DNA of 8,659 nucleotides from JBFLYZ01 sp040756415. GTDB lineage: Bacteria; Bacteroidota; Bacteroidia; JADZBD01. Each line of letters opens with the position of its first letter. The first letter of the stretch is position 1. The position numbers and the translations under genes were made by a program. Of the stretch, positions 6,727-8,659 are shown in pieces. The notes under the pieces were generated by a model. It made no database searches, was not told where the DNA came from, and saw only the letters and a list, made by a program, of their open reading frames with translations. Where the stretch lies: positions 1-8,659 of the forward strand of contig JBFLYZ010000100.1 in NCBI GenBank assembly GCA_040756415.1, written 5' to 3'.

Positions 6727-6756
6727 TTTACCGGCAGGCCGGAGCATATACTTTTG
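6727..6756 (+). promoter_or_regulatory. promoter of the HMG-CoA reductase / UbiA operon
   Basis: TACTTTTG (6749-6756) matches TAnnTTTG exactly. A TTT near-match to the -33 TTG lies at 6727-6729, 19 bases upstream. Transcription would start about 6762, giving a leader of about 17 bases. The spacer contains the inverted repeat CCGGC-AG-GCCGG (6731-6742), a possible operator. Confidence 0.55.
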
Positions 6757-6778
6757 TTCAGCTTAAAACAACGGAACC

Positions 6779-8059
6779 ATGGCAACATCCATTTCAAGAA
6801 CGCTCAGGGCCATCCAGAACATGGATGAAAAGCATAATATCGCTGAGCTCATCAAAAAGATACACCGTAAAACGGCCCAAGGGATACAGCACGACAGTTT
6901 CCCGACCGAGGATATGGCCTCGGCCGAAGGGCAGCAAAGGCGCCTGGATTTCCTGAAAAAGGAAACAGCCAGGGAGCTACCCGTTCTCTGCGGCAATCAA
7001 AAAGCCATTACGGACCTTAAAACGCTGGAAGGTAATATAGAGAATTACATCGGCATGACGCAGGTACCTACCGGTGTTATTGGCCCGCTGCGCGTGCTGG
7101 GCTCGGCCGCTGAAGGCGATTTCTATGTTCCGCTGGCTACCAGCGAAGGTGCGCTGGTGGCGTCCTACCACCGGGGCGCCAAGGCCAGCCGGCTGAGCGG
7201 TGGCATTACTTCCATCTGCATGATCGAAGCGGTACAGCGCAGCCCTGTCTTCAAGTTCAATAACCTGGCCGAGCTGGGTACCTTTATGATGTATGCCATA
7301 CAAAACATCGAATTATTCAAAACGATCACGGAGCAGACCAGCCGTTTTGCCAAACTGTTCGATGTGATACCGAACATTGAAGGAAACCACCTCATGCTTA
7401 CGTTCGAATACCAGACGGGCGATGCGGCCGGACAGAACATGGTAACGCTTTGCACCGATGCGGTTTGCAAACACCTGCTCGATAAGGCCCCGGTCAAGCC
7501 GGTTTACTGGTTCATCGAGGGTAACTATTCGGGAGATAAAAAAGCTACCGCGCTTTCGTTCACCACGGTAAGGGGCAAAAAGGTCACCGCTGAAGCGGAG
7601 ATCCCGCGCCCGATAGTGGAAAAGGTGCTCAAGTCCACTCCAGAAATGGTGGCGGAATACTGGCAAACCTCCACCGTAGGCGTTATACAGAGCGGTGCCA
7701 TAGGCGCGCAGGGGCACTTCGCCAATGGCCTTGCCGCCCTTTTCCTGGCCACCGGACAGGATGTGGCCTGCGTATCGGAAGCAGCGGTGGGCATAACCCG
7801 CATGGAAGTGACAAGCTCGGGAGCATTGTATGCCAGCGCCACATTGCCTAACCTTATCGTAGGAACGGTGGGCGGGGGCACGAGCCTCCCCACGCAGCGC
7901 GAATGCCTCGAGCTGATGGACTGCTACGGAGCGGGCAAGGCCAGGAAACTGGCCGAGATCTGCGGAGCCCTGGTGCTTTCAGGCGAGCTTTCCATCGCAG
8001 CGGCATTATCGGCCGGGCATTTCTCCTCGGCACATAAAAAATTTGGAAGAAAAAAATGA
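6779..8059 (+). CDS. hydroxymethylglutaryl-CoA reductase, class I type, soluble
   Basis: A 426-residue enzyme that should reduce HMG-CoA to mevalonate, the committed step to isoprenoids. Class I blocks appear in order: ENYIGMTQVPTGVIGPL (88-104), PLATSEGALVAS (118-129, catalytic E123), GDAAGQNMVT (214-223), NYSGDKK (249-255, catalytic K254), ATGQD (324-328, catalytic D328), GTVGGGTSLPTQ (362-373) and LSAGHFSSAHKK (410-421, catalytic H414). All four catalytic residues are therefore present. There is no N-terminal membrane domain; the first 60 residues are helical and charged. It departs from well-known class I enzymes in that SFTTVRGKK (260-268) replaces the usual NWIxGRGK, and QGHFAN replaces the NAHxAN type motif. 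The ATG at 6779 fits the promoter. The stop codon overlaps the UbiA start (ATGA) and directly follows a run of seven As. Confidence 0.93.
   Translation: MATSISRTLRAIQNMDEKHNIAELIKKIHRKTAQGIQHDSFPTEDMASAEGQQRRLDFLKKETARELPVLCGNQKAITDLKTLEGNIENYIGMTQVPTGVIGPLRVLGSAAEGDFYVPLATSEGALVASYHRGAKASRLSGGITSICMIEAVQRSPVFKFNNLAELGTFMMYAIQNIELFKTITEQTSRFAKLFDVIPNIEGNHLMLTFEYQTGDAAGQNMVTLCTDAVCKHLLDKAPVKPVYWFIEGNYSGDKKATALSFTTVRGKKVTAEAEIPRPIVEKVLKSTPEMVAEYWQTSTVGVIQSGAIGAQGHFANGLAALFLATGQDVACVSEAAVGITRMEVTSSGALYASATLPNLIVGTVGGGTSLPTQRECLELMDCYGAGKARKLAEICGALVLSGELSIAAALSAGHFSSAHKKFGRKK
8050..8056 (+). other. in-frame A AAA AAA heptamer at the reductase/prenyltransferase junction
   Basis: Seven As fall in the reductase frame as A-AAA-AAA, followed at once by its TGA. 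A -1 slip would continue with the ATG codon at 8056 into the UbiA frame. The pattern fits a slippery heptamer but could simply be an A-rich initiation region; no convincing downstream hairpin was seen. Confidence 0.4.
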
Positions 8060-8659
8060 GAACCCTGGTCCAGCAGAACGAGTTCAGCCGCGAAGAAGAG
8101 AACAGGTCTCCCTTTCTCAAACGGCTGTACATCTACCAGAAGGAGCGGTTTCCCCTATTGGGCCACGGCCTCCTGGTGGCCGCCTTCAGCTTTTCGGCCA
8201 TCGCTTATTCACGGATATGCCGGGGCGCTGAAGGATTTGTTGACTGGCATACCTATCTCATCGGCATATTCACCACGATCACGCTCTTCCTGCTGGTCAG
8301 GATTTTTGACGAGTTCAAGGATGCAGAAGAAGATTTCAGGTTTCGCAGGGAGCTGCCCGTTCCGCGCGGTGTGATCTCCTTCCGCGAGCTGTATAGGATG
8401 GGGGCCGTTATCATCCTGTTACAGATAGCTGTCAACCTGTTTTTTTTCCCGAAAATGCTGATCATCTATGCCGTGATCATGCTTTATCTCCTGCTGATGG
8501 GAAAAGAGTTCTTTGCGGCTCAATGGCTGAAAAAGCACCCGTTCTGGTACGTGACCTCCCATATGTTCATCATACCGCTTATCGATATCTACGCCAGCGG
8601 CCTCGACTGGATGCTGCAGGGGGCCGAAGCCCCGGCCGGGCTCCTCTTCTTCTTCGCGG
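8056..8659 (+). CDS. UbiA-family membrane prenyltransferase, N-terminal part
   Basis: Cut by the right window edge; 201 residues are visible. After a charged N-terminus come hydrophobic segments (about 36-52, 66-82, 115-131, 134-148). The first Asp-rich loop DEFKDAEED (85-93, D85/D89/D93) corresponds to the UbiA (N)DxxDxxxD site that binds the prenyl diphosphate through Mg. The following ELPVPRGVISFREL (99-112) matches the RPxPxGxIS segment typical of the family. The second Asp motif would lie past the edge. The usual Asn before the first Asp is F84 here, so it is a divergent member; quinone, resorcinol-type or glycerol-ether acceptors are all possible. It starts inside the stop of the HMG-CoA reductase gene, with a GGAAG ribosome-binding-like stretch at 8045-8049, so the two are tightly coupled and probably serve one isoprenoid product. 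Confidence 0.82.
   Translation, partial: MRTLVQQNEFSREEENRSPFLKRLYIYQKERFPLLGHGLLVAAFSFSAIAYSRICRGAEGFVDWHTYLIGIFTTITLFLLVRIFDEFKDAEEDFRFRRELPVPRGVISFRELYRMGAVIILLQIAVNLFFFPKMLIIYAVIMLYLLLMGKEFFAAQWLKKHPFWYVTSHMFIIPLIDIYASGLDWMLQGAEAPAGLLFFFA

Larger units (their letters stand above)
6515..6778. promoter_or_regulatory. divergent control region between the lipid operon and the HMG-CoA reductase operon
   Basis: A 264-base non-coding region. It holds a promoter at each end, a perfect ten-base palindrome AAAGATCTTT (6592-6601), and from 6628 to 6716 a cluster of GCG next to T- or A-tracts in both orientations: TTTTTGCG at 6629, TGCGTTTTT at 6633, CGCAAAAA at 6692 and AAAAACGCA at 6708. Short frames here (about 61 codons, either strand) have no family resemblance and are not called as genes. 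Confidence 0.5.

Noticed and set aside
8440..8447. Run of eight Ts in the UbiA gene (T-TTT-TTC phase)
   Set aside because: It codes for LFFFP in a membrane helix, the frame continues normally on both sides, and Phe-rich helices explain it.
1..8659. tRNA, rRNA, CRISPR arrays, insertion sequences
   Set aside because: Nearly all of the window is covered by intact protein genes; no regularly spaced repeats, transposase motifs or cloverleaf-like segments were seen in the gaps.

Overview
The window looks like chromosomal DNA from a Bacteroidota bacterium, probably of the Chitinophaga/Cytophaga type. The evidence is moderately GC-rich coding DNA, Bacteroidota-style promoter -7 elements (TAnnTTTG), little use of strong Shine-Dalgarno sites, and two outer-membrane beta-barrel proteins that resemble the Bacteroidota family DUF6089. 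It carries nine protein genes, two of them cut by the window ends. I saw no RNA genes, insertion sequences or CRISPR arrays.

Left part (1-1870, minus strand): the N-terminal half of an M16 zinc peptidase, preceded by an FMN-dependent nitronate monooxygenase/FabK-like oxidoreductase. Middle (1882-3865, plus strand): two tandem paralogous barrel proteins with signal peptides, separated by a strong intrinsic terminator. The second ends only 9 bases from the convergent end of the next operon.

Right-middle (3875-6514, minus strand): a tightly packed run transcribed in the order CDP-alcohol phosphatidyltransferase, CdsA-like CDP-lipid synthase (ATGA overlap), WcaF-like hexapeptide acetyltransferase (its own possible promoter in a 50-base gap), and family 2 glycosyltransferase (TAATG overlap). 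This mixes phospholipid headgroup chemistry with sugar decoration.

Right end (6779-8659, plus strand): a divergently transcribed pair, a soluble class I-type HMG-CoA reductase and a UbiA-family membrane prenyltransferase (cut by the window end), again joined by an ATGA overlap. An in-frame A AAA AAA heptamer sits directly before the reductase stop codon, so a -1 slip would join the two proteins. The 264-base region between the two divergent operons holds recognisable promoters, a cluster of repeated GCG/T-tract motifs and a small inverted repeat inside the reductase promoter spacer.

The most interesting reading is that the right half is a lipid locus. Isoprenoid precursor supply (HMG-CoA reductase) and prenyl transfer (UbiA) lie back to back with CTP activation (CdsA-like) and headgroup transfer (CDP-alcohol transferase). 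This gene mix recalls archaeal-type or prenyl-lipid synthesis. It is inference from neighbourhood and family membership only; ordinary phospholipid genes that happen to lie beside an isoprenoid operon would explain it as well.
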